The notes beneath the pieces are model-generated. The model was not told the origin of the DNA and searched no databases. It saw only the letters and a program-made list of their open reading frames with translations. This document shows, piece by piece, positions 21,806 to 34,788 of a stretch of 64,000 nucleotides of DNA. A program made the position numbers and the translations under genes. Position 1 is the stretch's first letter; the number at the start of each line of letters is the position of its first letter. This DNA is from Eonycteris spelaea. Taxonomy: Eukaryota; Chordata; Mammalia; Chiroptera; Pteropodidae. Where the stretch lies: NCBI GenBank assembly GCA_003508835.1, contig PUFA01000068.1, positions 7,006,001-7,070,000 on the forward strand. The letters run 5' to 3'.

Positions 21806-23438
21806 TGTGATCATTGGTACTATAGGTTGTGCAGGTCTCCATAGTCCATTCTTTCAAGTTCAAGAGAAATATTCTAAAACATAGCCAATTCACAAGGATA
21901 GATAAGTCTATGAAATCATGTTTTGATGGAGAACGTTCCCTAGGAAGCTCTCCATTTTCATTTCTCTTTCAACTCTTCTGATTGCCTCAGAGAGGTCTTC
22001 AATTAGGTGTAACAAATGAAAACACTTGATAATCTTCATCTGAACCAAGAGAGGATCAGTAGAAAAGATTGACATATAGGTAGTCTATCTCAGCCCACAA
22101 CTGCTATGAGAGTGAAAGATAAGGCTCGATAGGTTTAGGCCTTAGAGGTATCAAGTCAGAAAGCTTTACCTGAAATGTTGAATCTTTAAATTATACAGTA
22201 GTCTATACATTTATAGAAGAGAACAGAATTCTTCCTTCAAAAGATAGTATAACCACATGCCCAAATCTTGGTTTCTGATACCATTTTCCAATAAAAGTTA
22301 CCAAAACTCTTTAGAGGAATGGCTGACTTTAGAGCTGGGGCATAGAATATATAAGACAAACCTGTAATATCTTGTAGTGCCAACAACTAAGGAACTGCTT
22401 GAAACAAAATGATGAGCATTTGTCAAGAGGACACAGAAGGCAGCTGAAAGAGTATTCAATGGCCAAAATAAGAACAATTTGAGTGACAAAATAAATAATG
22501 TACCATTGACTTATACTACCAAGTACAAACTAATGCTCATATAAATAATGATATAAAAAATAAATAGGGTGAAGAGATAAATCTCCATTACAGAGGAATT
22601 TCAAATAATTGATGTAAATACTTGCCCATCTACTCCTTAATTATGGATGTGCTTAGTGACTTGCTTACAGAGAGTACAGTATGGAAAAGGAGAGAATAAC
22701 TTCACAATGAAGAATTCTGGAAAATTACTAACTTTGACAATTTCACAGCATATTATTGTCAGGATTGTAGAGGTATGTCTCACTCAATTTTGTGATCCTA
22801 AGTAGAAGAGACTATATCTCTACTATGATAGGAAGATGTGGGAAAGGATTTTTGAGACTGACCTAAGTGTCAGTTCTTCCTTTGGACAAACACAAATCCA
22901 ACGAGGAGTTAAATTAATATAGGAGAAACTATCAAAACAACATAGAACAATAGGTGGTTAATGAATGAATGAATGACCAAAATAATGTCATTCCTTACTT
23001 ATGATAGGTTAGGTTTCTGAATATGCGACTTAACTCCAATTACATTTACACGCATCTTGTTTGCAACTTCCTACCACTTCCCAAATGTAATAGTTCGTTC
23101 TCTAATCTGCCTTATTTGCCCTGCTCTCTTCCTAAATTACTGAGCATTGCTATTTTGTCCTCAATGTCGATTACTCTATTATAAATGTTAATGGCTAGAA
23201 CTAATTTTGGAAGAAAAGAGAATATCAGGAAACACAATATTAGCTTGGATCTCTTGGAGATCAAAGGTGCGCACAGGCCTGGAGTGGAAGCATTAAAGTT
23301 ACTCTGGTTAACTATACTATTTGAACTTCACTGTATTCCTATCATTTGGGGGAAAGGAAGTTGCTTTTAATAGAGCTAACAGAACCCATAAAATAAAAAT
23401 TTTAAAGTTGATAAAATTCACAGTATATTATAAATTAA
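21806..23438. other. mostly unrecognised; part may be an old repeat
   Basis: The part at about 22,290-22,830 (for example 'gatgtgcttagtgacttgct' and 'ggaaaaggagagaataactt') has the feel of an ancient interspersed repeat, but I cannot name the family. The 22,298-22,489 and 23,185-23,370 open frames show no domain. A short GAAT/AATG run occurs at about 22,964-22,975. Confidence 0.35.
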
Positions 23439-24395
23439 GAACATCTAGTTACCAGGAGAATATAAAAGAAAACTTGAAAGGTAGAAAAGATATTTGTATC
23501 TGATGAAGGACTTATATCTAGAATATATAAAGAACTTAATAAATCAGCAGGAAAATTCAGGCAACCCCATGGAAAAAGGGACAAAGGACTTGGGTCTTTC
23601 ACAAAACAAGTTATCCAAATGGCAATTGAAATATATGAAAAAAAAATTCAACTTTATTAGTTATCAGGGAATGTAAATTAAAAACAATGCTATAAACTGT
23701 ATACCCACCAGAATGGTTCAAAAGAATGAGATGGAAAATATCAAGTGTTGGCAAGGATGTGGATGAACCGGAACCCTCCCACACTGCTGGTGGGAGTGTA
23801 ATTTGGTACAACCAAATTTGGAAACTATTTGACAATATCTACTAAAGCTGCATGTATGTATAACCTCAACAATCCACTCCTATGTACTCAACAGAATGCA
23901 TACATATGTTTTCCAAAATCCACATACTATAATGTTTATCACAACTCTGTTCTTAACAGACCCTAATTGGAAACTACATAAATGTCAGTCAACAATAAAA
24001 TGTATAAAATAGTTGTGGCATATTCACACAATGAGGTACTATAAAGCAATAAGAATTGGGTGATCTACAACTACATTCACAGATATAGATGAATCTCACA
24101 AACTTAATATTGAGGGAAAACTCAGACGAAATAGAGTATATGCTGTAAGAATCCATTTTATATTAAATTAAAAGCAGGCAGACCTAATAATATATGTTGT
24201 TGGGATTCAGGATCAAAGTTACTCCCAGGAAAGGGGTGGAATAGTGACTGGGTTGGAATACAAGTAGTTTCTGGGGTGCTGGAAATGTTCTGTCTTTAAT
24301 TGAGTCTTAGTTACATTTGTGTGCTTAGTTGTGAAAATGTATCAAAATGTACACAAGATATATAAGCAAATAATTCCAATAGAAACATTTACAAA
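23439..24395 (+). mobile_element. old L1 (L1M-like) 3' fragment
   Basis: ORF2 C-terminal and 3' UTR sequence is recognisable: 'cttatatctagaatatataa', 'aaatggcaattgaaatatat', 'cactgctggtgggagtgtaa', 'acaatgaggtactataaagc', then a 3' UTR with 'gaaatgttctgtctttaatt'. It is 5'-truncated. It overlaps, rather than completes, the missing 3' end of the outer L1 that stops at 19,915, so it is a separate insertion. Confidence 0.85.
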
Positions 24396-24544
24396 TACAA
24401 TGCTGCAGTGCAATTTCTTGTTTCTCTTAGGTGCGGTGGAGGTGGAGTTTTACACAACCCAGGGGGCACCTGTATGAGGTTGCACAGGAATGGACCATTT
24501 ATATATGTGCGCTTGGGCTGCTCTGTAGTGAACGTTAGTGGAGA

Positions 24545-24748
24545 GCTTTTCCAGACACTGTCCAGAGAACTTTACAAGCATTATGTCATTAAAGCTGCAC
24601 AGCAATCTCAAGTGGTAGAAATTATTATATCTATTTTACAGAAAATAAATTAACTCAGTTTGCCCAAGGTAGTGATAGACTCAGACTCAAACCCTTGCCA
24701 GGTTGGCTTCAGAACTTGGCCTCTTAACTACCATGCCATAATATTTAT
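24545..24748 (-). mobile_element. MIR SINE, antisense
   Basis: Antisense landmarks: 'aactttacaagcattatgtc', 'tctattttacagaaaata', 'tttgcccaaggtagtgatag', 'ctcttaactaccatgccata'. An 81-codon open frame overlaps its left part by chance. Confidence 0.8.
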
Positions 24749-25009
24749 TTTTTCTATTCTCTATATTAAATTAAATTTCTTTCTCTCAAGAGGAATATTT
24801 TAAAGGGTAGTTATTGGTTGGCAGTCACCTACTGGCCTCTCTGCACAAGATAGCATCCTCTTAATCTAGAATTTGAATATGGGATTTGGGAACCAAGTTA
24901 TTCTGTGTGCATAGAATATAGACTTGCTCATAATACTAATAGGCCCTATGCAAAGAAGCTAGGAATTAATGCCTCATGGGATATTCAGTTAGTGAGGAGC
25001 CTCTGATGA

Positions 25010-25155
25010 GCTTGGTAATAGAAAGAGCCTAGATTTGATACGAGGAGACTTACATCTAGAGCCATTAAGTTGTGTGATGCTGGACATGATATTTGTGTAT
25101 TCTGAGCCTTAAGTTTTACAGTTGCAAAATGGGAAAAAAAATAAGTACTTCTTTG
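25010..25155 (+). mobile_element. MIR SINE fragment
   Basis: Sense landmarks include 'agagcctagatttgatac', 'aagttgtgtgatgctggac', 'gccttaagttttacagttgc', 'aaaatggg'. Confidence 0.65.
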
Positions 25156-25254
25156 GTCCCCAAAGTGTAGTTTTCTTCCCCTTTTTTCTCTTATCTTTTT
25201 GTTTCCTTATCTTTTCTTGTTTATCTACTCTGTGTTATGTACTGCCTAGTCACT

Positions 25255-25380
25255 CTTGTGTATACTATTTCAGGTTTATCCTCACAGTAATATAAGTATT
25301 ATCTATTTCTGTCTTTTCTGATGGAGAAATAGAGGCTCAGAGAGATTAGGAGTTTAAGTTCGTACACCTGTGTCATTTCT
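25255..25380 (-). mobile_element. MIR SINE fragment, antisense
   Basis: Contains 'ttatcctcacagtaatata' and 'gatggagaaatagaggctca' followed by 'gagagattagg', matching antisense MIR core. Confidence 0.7.
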
Positions 25381-25399
25381 CTGTTACCTAATGTCTCTT

Positions 25400-25450
25400 A
25401 TAGCCTCAGCTATAAAATGGAAATAATTATAATTGTTACATCTGGCAAAT
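25400..25450 (+). mobile_element. short MIR core fragment, sense
   Basis: 'gcctcagctataaaatggaa' with 'ataattataat' downstream matches the sense MIR core. It lies between two antisense MIR pieces, so three MIRs cluster within 500 bases. Confidence 0.5.
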
Positions 25451-25499
25451 AGGTGGTTTTTATTGTTTATTTGTCATTGTCATTGTTGCATTTTTAATT

Positions 25500-25720
25500 T
25501 TAATATGTGCTGTGCACCAATTACATGCCAGGCAGTCTACTAGACCCTTGAAAATATATCATATCACTCAGTCTTGAGGTTGAAATTGTTAAGTTCATTT
25601 TATAGATGAGAAAATGAAGTCTCAAAGAAACCTGATCATTTTCCCAAGCCCATCTAGCTAGAATCCAAGCCCAGATTTGTCTTACTCTGACATTCAGGAT
25701 CTATTCACTAAGTCCAGGGC
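25500..25720 (-). mobile_element. MIR SINE, antisense
   Basis: Near-complete antisense MIR: 'ccaattacatgccaggcagt', 'cattttatagatgagaaaat', 'ttcccaagcccatctagcta', 'atccaagcccagatttgtct'. Confidence 0.85.
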
Positions 25721-26654
25721 CCTCACATTTTGTGGTTCTGAGAACAAAAATGTTAATGTAAAAAGTAGTCATTTAATTAATATTATAAAGGAGAAGCTTA
25801 ATTTCGAACAAAATTGAATTAGTTTTGTGACCAAAATCAATGCCATTTCTTTCTCATTTCCTTTTTTAATCATAATTGGAAATTTAACCATTCACTTCTA
25901 TCATTTATATTTATTTATTCTAAAAATATGAGTTACATGCCCAATGGGACTAAGCACTGGGGAACTAGGAAGGGAAACCTACTCTTCCCTCCTTAAGGTC
26001 AGGTGGAGAGTGAAGGTTGAAATGGTGGAGGAAGGGAAACAGATTAGAAAACTATATATAGTTTTAAAACCCCATGGTATGACAGAGATAAGCACTGAAA
26101 TGCACCCCGCCCCAAACCAGGTGAGAGGTGAGGCCCCATTTGTTAATTCTTCAAGAGAGTAAGAGACAGTCAAGCAGAGAAGGGGAATTAGGACTTCCAA
26201 GGGATAAAAATAACATGGAAAAACTGTAAACCTGACAAATCTTGGTGAATTCTAAGACAGTCCCAAGCATTTATACTGAAATCCTGGTGAATGTCAAGAG
26301 GCAGTGGCAGGGTCATGTGTTTTGAGACCTTAAGTTTACAAAAGTTAAAGAGCCTTCTTTTAGGAAAATATATACAGAAACATAGTGGTATTTATTTAGA
26401 ATGAGAAGAGAAATTATAATAAATTGGATCCTTGAAGATTTAGGTCTCTTTCTCCTTGAATTAGAAATGTTTATATAGAAATGCTTCCTTATCAAAACTT
26501 AGCTTTTTTTTTGTCTGCCTAGAATAGCTTCCAGCTATTTCCAGTACTCACAGTGGCCCACGCAAATGAAAAAACCTGCAAATTTAAGTAACAAACTTCA
26601 TCATAAATCTGTCTCTGGAAAGAGATGAAGCTAGTCTGGTATATAGGTAATTCT
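25721..26654. other. unique DNA; overlapping open frames, no gene
   Basis: Two overlapping open frames on opposite strands (25,944-26,162 plus; 25,979-26,200 minus) arise from one locally stop-poor stretch and show no domains. The start of the stretch (25,905-25,975) has weak likeness to an old LINE tail ('actaagcactggggaact'). Confidence 0.35.
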
Positions 26655-27178
26655 AACATAGTCCCAAGATTCTAACCTGCCTAGTGAACATGCCCCATGT
26701 AACCCCCACCCCTTGAATGCAGTGGGACTTATGAACATAATGAATGTCACACAGTGATTAGGTTACATTATGTGGCAAAGGTGAAAGGATTTTCCAGATG
26801 TAATTAAGGTATTTAATCAGTTGACTTTGAGTTTAGTCCAAAGGGAGAGTATTCTGAGTGGGACCCAATCAGGGAAGGTTTTCCTGCTGGCCTTGAAGAA
26901 GTAAGCTGCCATGTTGTGAGATGGCCATATAGCAAGGAACTGTAAACAGATTTTAGGAACTAAGAGCTGATAGTCAGAAAAATGGTGAGAAATTGAATTT
27001 TGCCAACAATTATGAGAGCTTTGAATGGAACCTCAAAAATTTAGGATTTTTGAGACCCTATACAAATGACATAACTGTGCCTAGACTCCTAACCCATAGA
27101 ATCTGTGAAATAATAAATATGAGTTATTTTAAATTGTTAGGTTTGTGGTAATTTATTATGCAGCAAAAGAAAACTAAA
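26655..27178 (+). mobile_element. MaLR (MLT1-like) LTR
   Basis: LTR landmarks in order: 'gtgattaggttacattatgt', 'ccagatgtaattaaggtatt', 'ccttgaagaagtaagctgcc', 'atgttgtgagatggccatat', 'aattttgccaacaattatga', 'gaaataataaatatgagtta' with the AATAAA signal, and the end 'ggtaatttattatgcagc' plus 'gaaaactaaata'. It is solo, with no internal region visible. The terminal duplication could not be fixed. Confidence 0.82.
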
Positions 27179-27784
27179 TATATCAGGAAAGTAGAAACAA
27201 GAAGAGTTTGGTATGCCACGCTTTGAAATTCACAATGTTGTGTGATTGTTGCCTCCATAAGACCATTACAACAACAACAAAAAATATGGTTTGACCTACA
27301 AATTTTTGACACTTTAAAATGTCTTTGAAGGGATAGAATATAAATGTAACTATTCTATTTTCAAACACTGGTGCTAATTTCCTGGGTGACCTTCAACTAT
27401 GGCTGTCAGTGTTCTTGTTTTCACAGATAATTCAAGATTTTTTCATCTCTGACAATTTTATGAAATTATCAGTTGTACCGTCAGATGACAAGCTCTAAGA
27501 AAGCTGGTGGTCCCTTCATGCTTTTGAATGGGTTCCTAAGTCTAGACACCCAGTTTTCATTTCAAAGTGAACTGAATTCTCTATTAAAAGGCTTTTTCCA
27601 CATAATATAATTAAAGAAGAGGAGATGAGTTATTCTTAGAAATGGTCTATTCACTTAGATTAGCCGTACATGCCTAAAATAACTCTCTTGACCTGGGAGT
27701 TTTCGTTTAAAACGTGTTGATTCAATAGAAAGACTTATCTCCACTGTTAATTTTAAACTAACTCAAAGTATTTAACACCTCTTC
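27179..27784. other. unique DNA, nothing recognised
   Basis: The minus-strand open frames at 27,124-27,368 run out of the LTR end and look like chance. Confidence 0.4.
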
Positions 27785-27832
27785 AAATGAAAGGAAGAAG
27801 AAGGAAAGAGAAAAAAGAAGAAAAGAAAGAAA

Positions 27833-27877
<45 letters not shown>

Positions 27878-27893
27878 AGAAAGAAAGAAAGAA
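27785..27893 (+). repeat. (GAAA)n purine tract
   Basis: About 110 bases composed only of A and G after 27,785, starting as mixed GAAG and GAAA units and settling into regular GAAA repeats, with two GAAG interruptions near the end. Strand asymmetry is complete. Confidence 0.95.
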
Positions 27894-28245
27894 ACTTTAT
27901 ACTAAAAGCAAAGAATACCTCTAAAGAGATTATTATAAATCAAATTTAAACCCATATCCATTCAAACTCTTTCACAATTAAGAATATTATGGTAGAGATG
28001 TATTTAAAGCAATTAATAGCTCTGGGAAATCGATGGGGGAAGACTACTAAGCAAGATTTGATTAAATGTTGAAGTGAAGCTGAGGCTTTACATAACTATA
28101 GAAGAGGAACCCAGTCCCTGTTAAAACAGAAGGAAATATATAAAATCCATACGCTCACTAAAGACCATTAAATGTGATGATTTGCTTGTGAAGCCTGCTT
28201 AAATTCTAGATCCTGAGGTCTTTGTAATGGTGGGGTGGAGGGGAG
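27894..28245. other. unique DNA, nothing recognised
   Basis: AT-rich; no gene or repeat recognised. Confidence 0.4.
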
Positions 28246-28365
28246 GAAGTAGGGCTGAGTCAGTGGACCTAGGTGGCTCTATCAGTTAATTGATGTCCTA
28301 AACTAGGTTACTCAACTTTTTGGGACTTTGTTTCCCTTATAACCAAAAATGATTTATTATTTACA
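28246..28365 (+). mobile_element. probable MIR fragment
   Basis: Weak sense MIR likeness: 'gactttgtttcccttataac' after 'ggttactcaactttttggg'. Confidence 0.4.
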
Positions 28366-28660
28366 TTGAATCAGCATTTCCCAAAATGTATTACTAGAAC
28401 CACCCATTCTTTAGGCTGTAGATATATGTTAAAATACACAGGGACCATTTTTAAATGCCCAAATCAGTTTTAAGTAGGGCTAGGAATTAAATGCATTTAA
28501 TATTTTGTTTTGTAATTGTATGCTCATGGGCCATGTGAATCTCCCAGGTGATTACTCTGTCAGCATATTTGATAAAAGGATTCCTTATTAGACAATATCT
28601 AGGAACTGTGTTGAGCAGAACCCATGTTGGAAATTACCCGGTGAGGTGATCATTAAAGAC
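28366..28660. mobile_element. possible hAT-type DNA transposon remnant
   Basis: The start 'atttcccaaaatgtattact' resembles the 'tttcccaaagtgtgttcc' beginning of MER-type hAT elements. The rest is too diverged for a family call. Confidence 0.3.
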
Positions 28661-29094
28661 CTTGATAGCTCAACATCTTTTGAATCTTGATCATCTTGTT
28701 TGAACTTTAGCTCTAGGTACACTCAAGAGCTGGAAAGGATGTTAATAGGCAAAGCACTTTGACAGCAATTTACTAAGTCTCCTTGATGAAGTCAAACATT
28801 TAATTAAATATTCATTAGTTTCAAACTAGAGCCTTGTTAACCATGGATTTATTTCAAGCATGTGTTGAGGGACCTTCCCTTTTTATGATCTCTTTATAGT
28901 TTCAGATGCACACATTCACTTATACCCCAAAAGTTTAAATTACTGAATCAAAAAACCAATGACATCCAGGGTGTATTGGTTCTTTCCCAGTCTATACTGA
29001 CTTCAGGTAGCCTCAAAGTAGAGATTGCCAAATTGATACAGGGTTAAACTCCATACAAGAATAACACAATATGTAGAAAGAAAAGACAGTTTGT

Positions 29095-29220
29095 GCATTG
29101 GAAAAAAAAGGGCTTTGGAATAGGATTACGTAAGGGTTCAACTCAGCTTCATCATGCTACCTATGTGATCTTTGGCAAGTTACTCAAAAGCTTTAGGTGT
29201 TTAATCCTTATCTCCAATCA
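29095..29220 (+). mobile_element. MIR SINE fragment
   Basis: 'gggctttggaataggattac', 'gttcaactcagcttcatcat', 'gatctttggcaagttactca' follow the sense MIR left half. Confidence 0.65.
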
Positions 29221-32110
29221 CTGTTGGTGTAATCAGGCTCTATATTTACTGAGTATGACTAAAATTCATCAGTTAAGCATTGCTTCTCCATTTATTATAA
29301 CAGGGTTAATATTTTTTTATGTGAACCTCCTCAAACTATTAGGTCATATGGCAGCTTAAACTTGTTAATTAAACATACCTGACTCTTTTCAGGTTTAAAT
29401 AGTCTCCTTTCATTTAAAACAGCCATTTTCCCTTTTGTGTAAAAGTTTAATATTTTAGAATTATGTCTCCCCCTTTTCCTCCTAAAAATGGCATTGGAGT
29501 CTTTGAAAAGATTTTGTAAATAGTACCCTTCTGCACAACTCAGTGTTTGAACCAGTTGAAAAATAAAGCAAAGGAATAAGTAAAATAACCAAAATACCAC
29601 ATTTCTTTGTATCCATGGCAATGCACACATTAAGACATACCATTATTTTATATATATTGGACAAATAAAAACACTACCAATTAATATTTGACAATAAGCT
29701 TTCCCATAATTTAAAATTTATTTAGCACTTAAAAGAAAGACATTTAATTATTATATATTGTTATCATACATCAATCTTATGCAGCCATAAACAGGAAAGT
29801 AACCAACGAACTAAACTAGTAAAAGTTTTCCTAAAGCTTCTTTGTATTGGGAGATTTATTTATTTATTTTTCAGTCAGATAGGTCAATTTCTGAGGTCCA
29901 TTTTTTTTTTTTTTGGTATAATATTGTCCTATGTTTTATCAGAAGTCTTGGTGATAGTGCATTCTTAAAATAGTTCATTTAAAAAAACCTGGAAACCACT
30001 GGTGCTGGACTTTTAAGCTGGCTTTTTGATATGTGGAACTAGCCTAATTTTGACTCCTGTTTCAGGGATGTTTCTAAATGTATCTAATATAACTCCTCAA
30101 ATTTTGTTCCTAAGGCTTAAAAATAATCTTTAGGATTTTCTCTGTGTTTTTGATAACCATTCAGTAAATTTTGACACTGGTACATTTGATATTAACAAGT
30201 GTGTAGGCAATAACCACTGTCATGACTGTCCCCTGGCCAACAGTGGCCATCAGATGCTATAATTTGAAAGCTGCACATCAATTTCATAAATGCTAAAATG
30301 CAGAAGGGATGTGAGTCTTAGAATCACTAAAATACAGTATCATGAAGTAGATTTTTAAAAGAATATGATTAATATCTCTAGGCAAGTGATCTCTCTAATA
30401 TTGAACAGAGACAGACTCGCCTTTTCATAGAGGCTCTTTTCTGGCCATGCATGTGCCCACCAAGTAGCTCATTACAGTAGTAAGAAAAAAAAGGCTCTGC
30501 TCCATCAAATTAATAAATTAGATGTAGATGAGGATGCAGATAGAGTCTAGGGATATTATAACAGCTTCATCTAACATGAAAGAATAGGCATCTAACAGGA
30601 GCAGGGAAGAATTATTGCCCCACAACAATGTTGTGGATAGTGAGACATATTTAATATTGCCTTTGTTTGAGCAGAGAAAAAGAGATCTCTGACTCTACTC
30701 GTATTCTCTAAATCCTCCTTGGTCTCTACTGCAGAGTGGCTTATCTGGTCTGCTCCCTCAATATGATGCACCATTGCTGGAAAGGAAGCTTTTAATGTCC
30801 CATTTCTCCCTCAGAGGATCTTCATAGGTCTGTTAGGATTCTGGTATCCCTAGAATCCTAAGCAGAACATGCAAGGATTCTTGTTTTTCTGCACACCTCA
30901 CTCCACACTGTGAGAACCAATAGAGCTGTCACATCCACCTATCTAGACACATCTCACATTACTGTTGCTTCATGCTATAGCCTTATGACATCTTGATGAT
31001 GCCACACACAGAGCTTCCTCTGGACACCTAAAGCCTAGAGGCTCGATGCTACAAGCTACCTAGGGAAGTGGGTCTCCATACCTCTGATATTATCAGGTAT
31101 CCCCAGACCTCATACTTCCCTAGATGTTTATAATATTCTCTGCTTTCTAGGTTCCACGCTGAGAGGGAGAAAGTAAGGACACACTTCTCTTTGACCTTTT
31201 ACTGTCTCTTTTTTTCTTGCCTTTTCTCCTCCAATGTTAAAATAGGGTTAGATTTCAACCTTTTATTCCTTTTATGTTGGAATCCCTCTTCTTTGGTATC
31301 CCCTCTTTTGTCCAGGTCTATAATGGCCAGGGAACATGATTTAAGGGTAGGGAAATAATATAATTTGTTGTTCAAATTGGGATAATTTTGAATGAGAATG
31401 GGAATGCTATTCATAGTTACATTTGGAAACAGGCATAAATCAGGAACAATTAGGCATGGTGGATGTTGTGATATTCCACCCACATACCCCTCCAAGGAGA
31501 TGGATTCTGCTGAGGAGAGTTTACTTGTTCACTGTCATGCCCCTTTTGCAGAACAACCATTATCCCAATGACCAGTCCTCTGTGCATGTGTGTGTGTATC
31601 TGTGTGTCTGTGTCAGTTGATAGTGGGGGGAGTATAAATGCTTTTTCCCTTCAGCTCTACTCAGGCCAATTCTGTAGGATCATCTCACCTTCAGAATTGC
31701 GTGTAGCATTGGCTGAGACCTATATATACTGAAACTGCAGACCAGGACCCCTTTCTTTATGTCCAGTGCTCCATTTTTTTCTTTTCTTCTACAAATGTAA
31801 TTGCCAAGGTACTCTCTAATCAACATCCTTCATTCAACGTCCATTGTTCATCTCCAAGTCTGCCGCTTAGGTAGGGAAACCTATCTGAAACACTAAGCAA
31901 ACTAAGATGTGTGGTCACCCTATTGATGGAGGACAGTGATAGAAAACACATAGGCATTTTATAGCATGGAAATTATACCTCAAAAAGTCTGACTACACAC
32001 ACAAAGATACACACAAACATGTATACACAAAAACATTCAGGCATACTGTCTTCAAAATATTGGAAAAGTAAAATTTGAGAAAATATCTCCATTACTTGGT
32101 GATGTTGGAT
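29221..32110. other. unique DNA, no gene recognised
   Basis: Nearly 3 kb without a confident repeat or coding region. Open frames at 29,331-29,664, 30,592-30,774 and 31,199-31,620 have no domains. The part at 30,600-31,200 is less AT-rich than its surroundings. A TG-rich stretch is at 31,585-31,616. Confidence 0.4.
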
Positions 32111-32114
32111 ACAA

Positions 32115-32205
32115 CCTAATCTCACTTGAAAATTGAATGAGAATTGAAAGAGTTAATGTGAAGGGCCTTAGAGCAGGTCTGACACTCAATAATATAAGAA
32201 GCAGC
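32115..32205 (+). mobile_element. MIR SINE 3' fragment
   Basis: 'gagaattgaaagagttaatg' and 'gagcaggtctgacactcaat' followed by 'aata' match the MIR tail. Confidence 0.5.
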
Positions 32206-32990
32206 CAATCTTGGCTTTTTTCCTTTCCCTTTCCCCATTTGTCCTCAAAATGAGAATTTCACTTTCACAAAATATGCAATTTACTCTTCGCATCCCTGTT
32301 CCAGATGTCCTGAAATTTCATTACAGCATGATTAATTATAGAATAGCATCTAGAGCATACTCAAATGGTTAACTGCTAACGTATTAAAATAATCTTAGTA
32401 ATCATATTATATCAAATGAAAGGCTGAGTTTTATAAGAACCTGAAGAAAATATTAGAGTGAAGATCCCACCTATCATAAAAACAGCATTTCAATTGTTTT
32501 TAAAGTGCCTTGCCCCTTCATTCATTCACTTATTCAACATACATTTATTTATTGGGTGTTTACCATGAGAACACTACTTGTTTAAGGTATATAAATTAAA
32601 ATAATTTTGTTCTTACCATCTAAAAACACTTTCCTTAGGAGTGGAAAATAGATATGTAATTGAGCATTTTTAATAATATTAAATATTCTGATAGAGGAGT
32701 ACCTGGATACTGTGGGAGTTAGAGCAATTAAACATACCAAAAGCAATAAAGAAATCTTCTGAAATGAGGTTATGACAGATCTTGGTTCTGATGCAAAAGT
32801 AAGAGTTTTCCCAGGCCTCCAAAGTTTGGAGAGAATTTTAAGGCAAAGGAAATAATTCATGTAAAGGAATAGAGGTATTCTATAACTCAGAGGCTATAGT
32901 AACCCACAAGTAATTTTGTAAAACGGGTATACTGTTTGTCCATGGGAGAGGTAATGGAAAAGACTGAAAGAAGTAATAAAAATAATTAAC
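32206..32990. other. unique DNA with one possible LINE tail
   Basis: A stretch at 32,515-32,580 ('cattcattcacttattcaac', 'atacatttatttattggg') is like an antisense L2 tail. The rest is unrecognised. Confidence 0.4.
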
Positions 32991-32994
32991 CTTC

Positions 32995-33230
32995 AATTAT
33001 ACCTACTATAAACATACTAGTGTTTATATTGTTATTAGAGTCTTATAGCAGTTTTATGAATTCAGGACTATGATTATCCCCATTTTACAGGTTTTGAAAC
33101 AGAAGCACCAAATCATAGAGTAATTTTTCCAAATCAAATTCAGAGCAGGTGGCTAAATAAGGATTTTAACCCAGGCACACTGTACCACATCCCATGTTCT
33201 GATCCCTTGCTCTACTCTCTCATTATTTTG
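32995..33230 (-). mobile_element. MIR SINE, antisense
   Basis: 'gattatccccattttacagg', 'taaggattttaacccaggca', 'ttgctctactctct' match antisense MIR. Confidence 0.75.
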
Positions 33231-33574
33231 AAGGTGAGATGATGCTACTGGAAATCATAATTCATATTGGATGCAAGTTGGTAGTAAAAACTAAATTGCT
33301 TAGTCATATAAGATCCATGGATGGAGAAATTATCAGAGGTTGGTTTGGGAAAAGAAATGTCACAGAAAAAGATGATAAATTTGACAGATCTTAAGTCTAG
33401 GCACATATAGTATCCATTAGCAGGTTTTTAAAATTGTACCCTGTAAATATTGGATATAATCAATTTCATAAATATGGCCTTTGAAGGATGAACGTTGAAG
33501 ACTGATTTTGTTTAAAATTATAATGTTTGACTATATTAGATAGACTTAATTTTAAATCATGGTCATGCCTCCCA

Positions 33575-33750
33575 CCACCTTTAAAATGTCAGGCAGATCA
33601 CCTAAATTCTCAGTCACAAATTTCTTACTTTAAAGTGGGGTGGACATTATATAGAATTCTTCTTGAAGGAATTTTGTGATGATTAAATAGGTTAATCTAG
33701 TAAAATTCCTAAATATTGCAGGCTCTTAATAAATGCTAGTTGCCTTTTCT
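33575..33750 (+). mobile_element. MIR SINE fragment
   Basis: 'ttcttactttaaagtggggt', 'gtgatgattaaataggttaa', 'aggctcttaataaatgctag' follow the sense MIR right half. Confidence 0.75.
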
Positions 33751-34545
33751 TATGACTCTACAGAATAGTTTTTAATAAGAAGCGTTATGCATCTAAGGAT
33801 TAAAATACTAATGATTGGCAAGAGCCAGCTTTTTCTGAGGGATATATTTTGGTTTTTTGATGCACATCAAAAAAATATTTCTTCCACTGAAGTCATTTTG
33901 CTTAAAACTCAGTATCTTTGACCTTACAAAGTCAATATTGTTGTTTGTATTCCTTCAGTTTGGCAGAAAACAAGGTCCCAAGCATTGAAGTAAATCATTT
34001 TCTGTCTCTCTTGATCTATTTTTCCTGCCTTGTAGAACTTTTTCACGTATTCAACTCTCCTCTGTTTATATCTCAATTCACAGTTGTTACCAGATTTGCA
34101 TGTTCAAATTCACATTTTCATTTGTAAGATTTATACAGAACATGTCCTTTGCATAACTGTGCAACATAAAATACAGACTTACATAAAGAATAAAATTCAT
34201 TTCTTCTCCAAGAATATATGAGCCCTGAACATAAATTCAATAACAATATCCCACTGGGAAAACATTTCCAGTGTTTAGAAACCATATGGGGAACTGAAGA
34301 ACTAAAATTTTCTCTTTAAGAAGAGCTGCAGAATAAGTCTTAGAGAGCAGGGAAGAGTGAAAGAAGCTCAGGATTAGGTATAGTTAGCAAGAGACTAAGA
34401 TGGTGGTGCTGAGCAAGCCCAAAGAGGGAATGTCAAATTCTGCAGAGTGATTAAGTAGGGAGCCACATTATAATTGTTATTAGTTTTAACATTTAACAGT
34501 CAGGGTGAAAATACAGAGAATAGAGTCATCAGGTTGTTGGAAATG
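33751..34545. other. unique DNA, nothing recognised
   Basis: The 69-codon open frame at 33,918-34,127 is Phe/Leu/Ser-rich with no domain. Confidence 0.4.
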
Positions 34546-34788
34546 AAAGCCTGGAGTTTGTGGTTTAAGGAGGGTAATTAGGCAGGTATGTCCTGGTCCT
34601 GAGCCATGTCTGCAATGTGACCATGGGCAGCTTATAAAATGTTTCTAAGTCTGTTTCCCTAACCATAATGACTATGATAAACCTTATTTTATGGTGCTAT
34701 TTTGAGTGTTACTGTGATAAAAAATATGTAAAGCATTTAGCACTATTTTTTTATAGCATAAAAGGTTATCAGTAAATGGTAGGTATCA
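34546..34788 (+). mobile_element. MIR SINE
   Basis: 'gtctgcaatgtgaccatggg', 'taagtctgtttccctaacca', 'ttttgagtgttactgtgata', 'atgtaaagcatttagcacta', 'tcagtaaatggtaggt' give an almost complete sense MIR order. Confidence 0.8.

Noticed and set aside
23439..24395. L1 3' piece considered as the missing end of the outer L1
   Set aside because: It overlaps sequence already present at about 19,660-19,900, so it is a separate copy.
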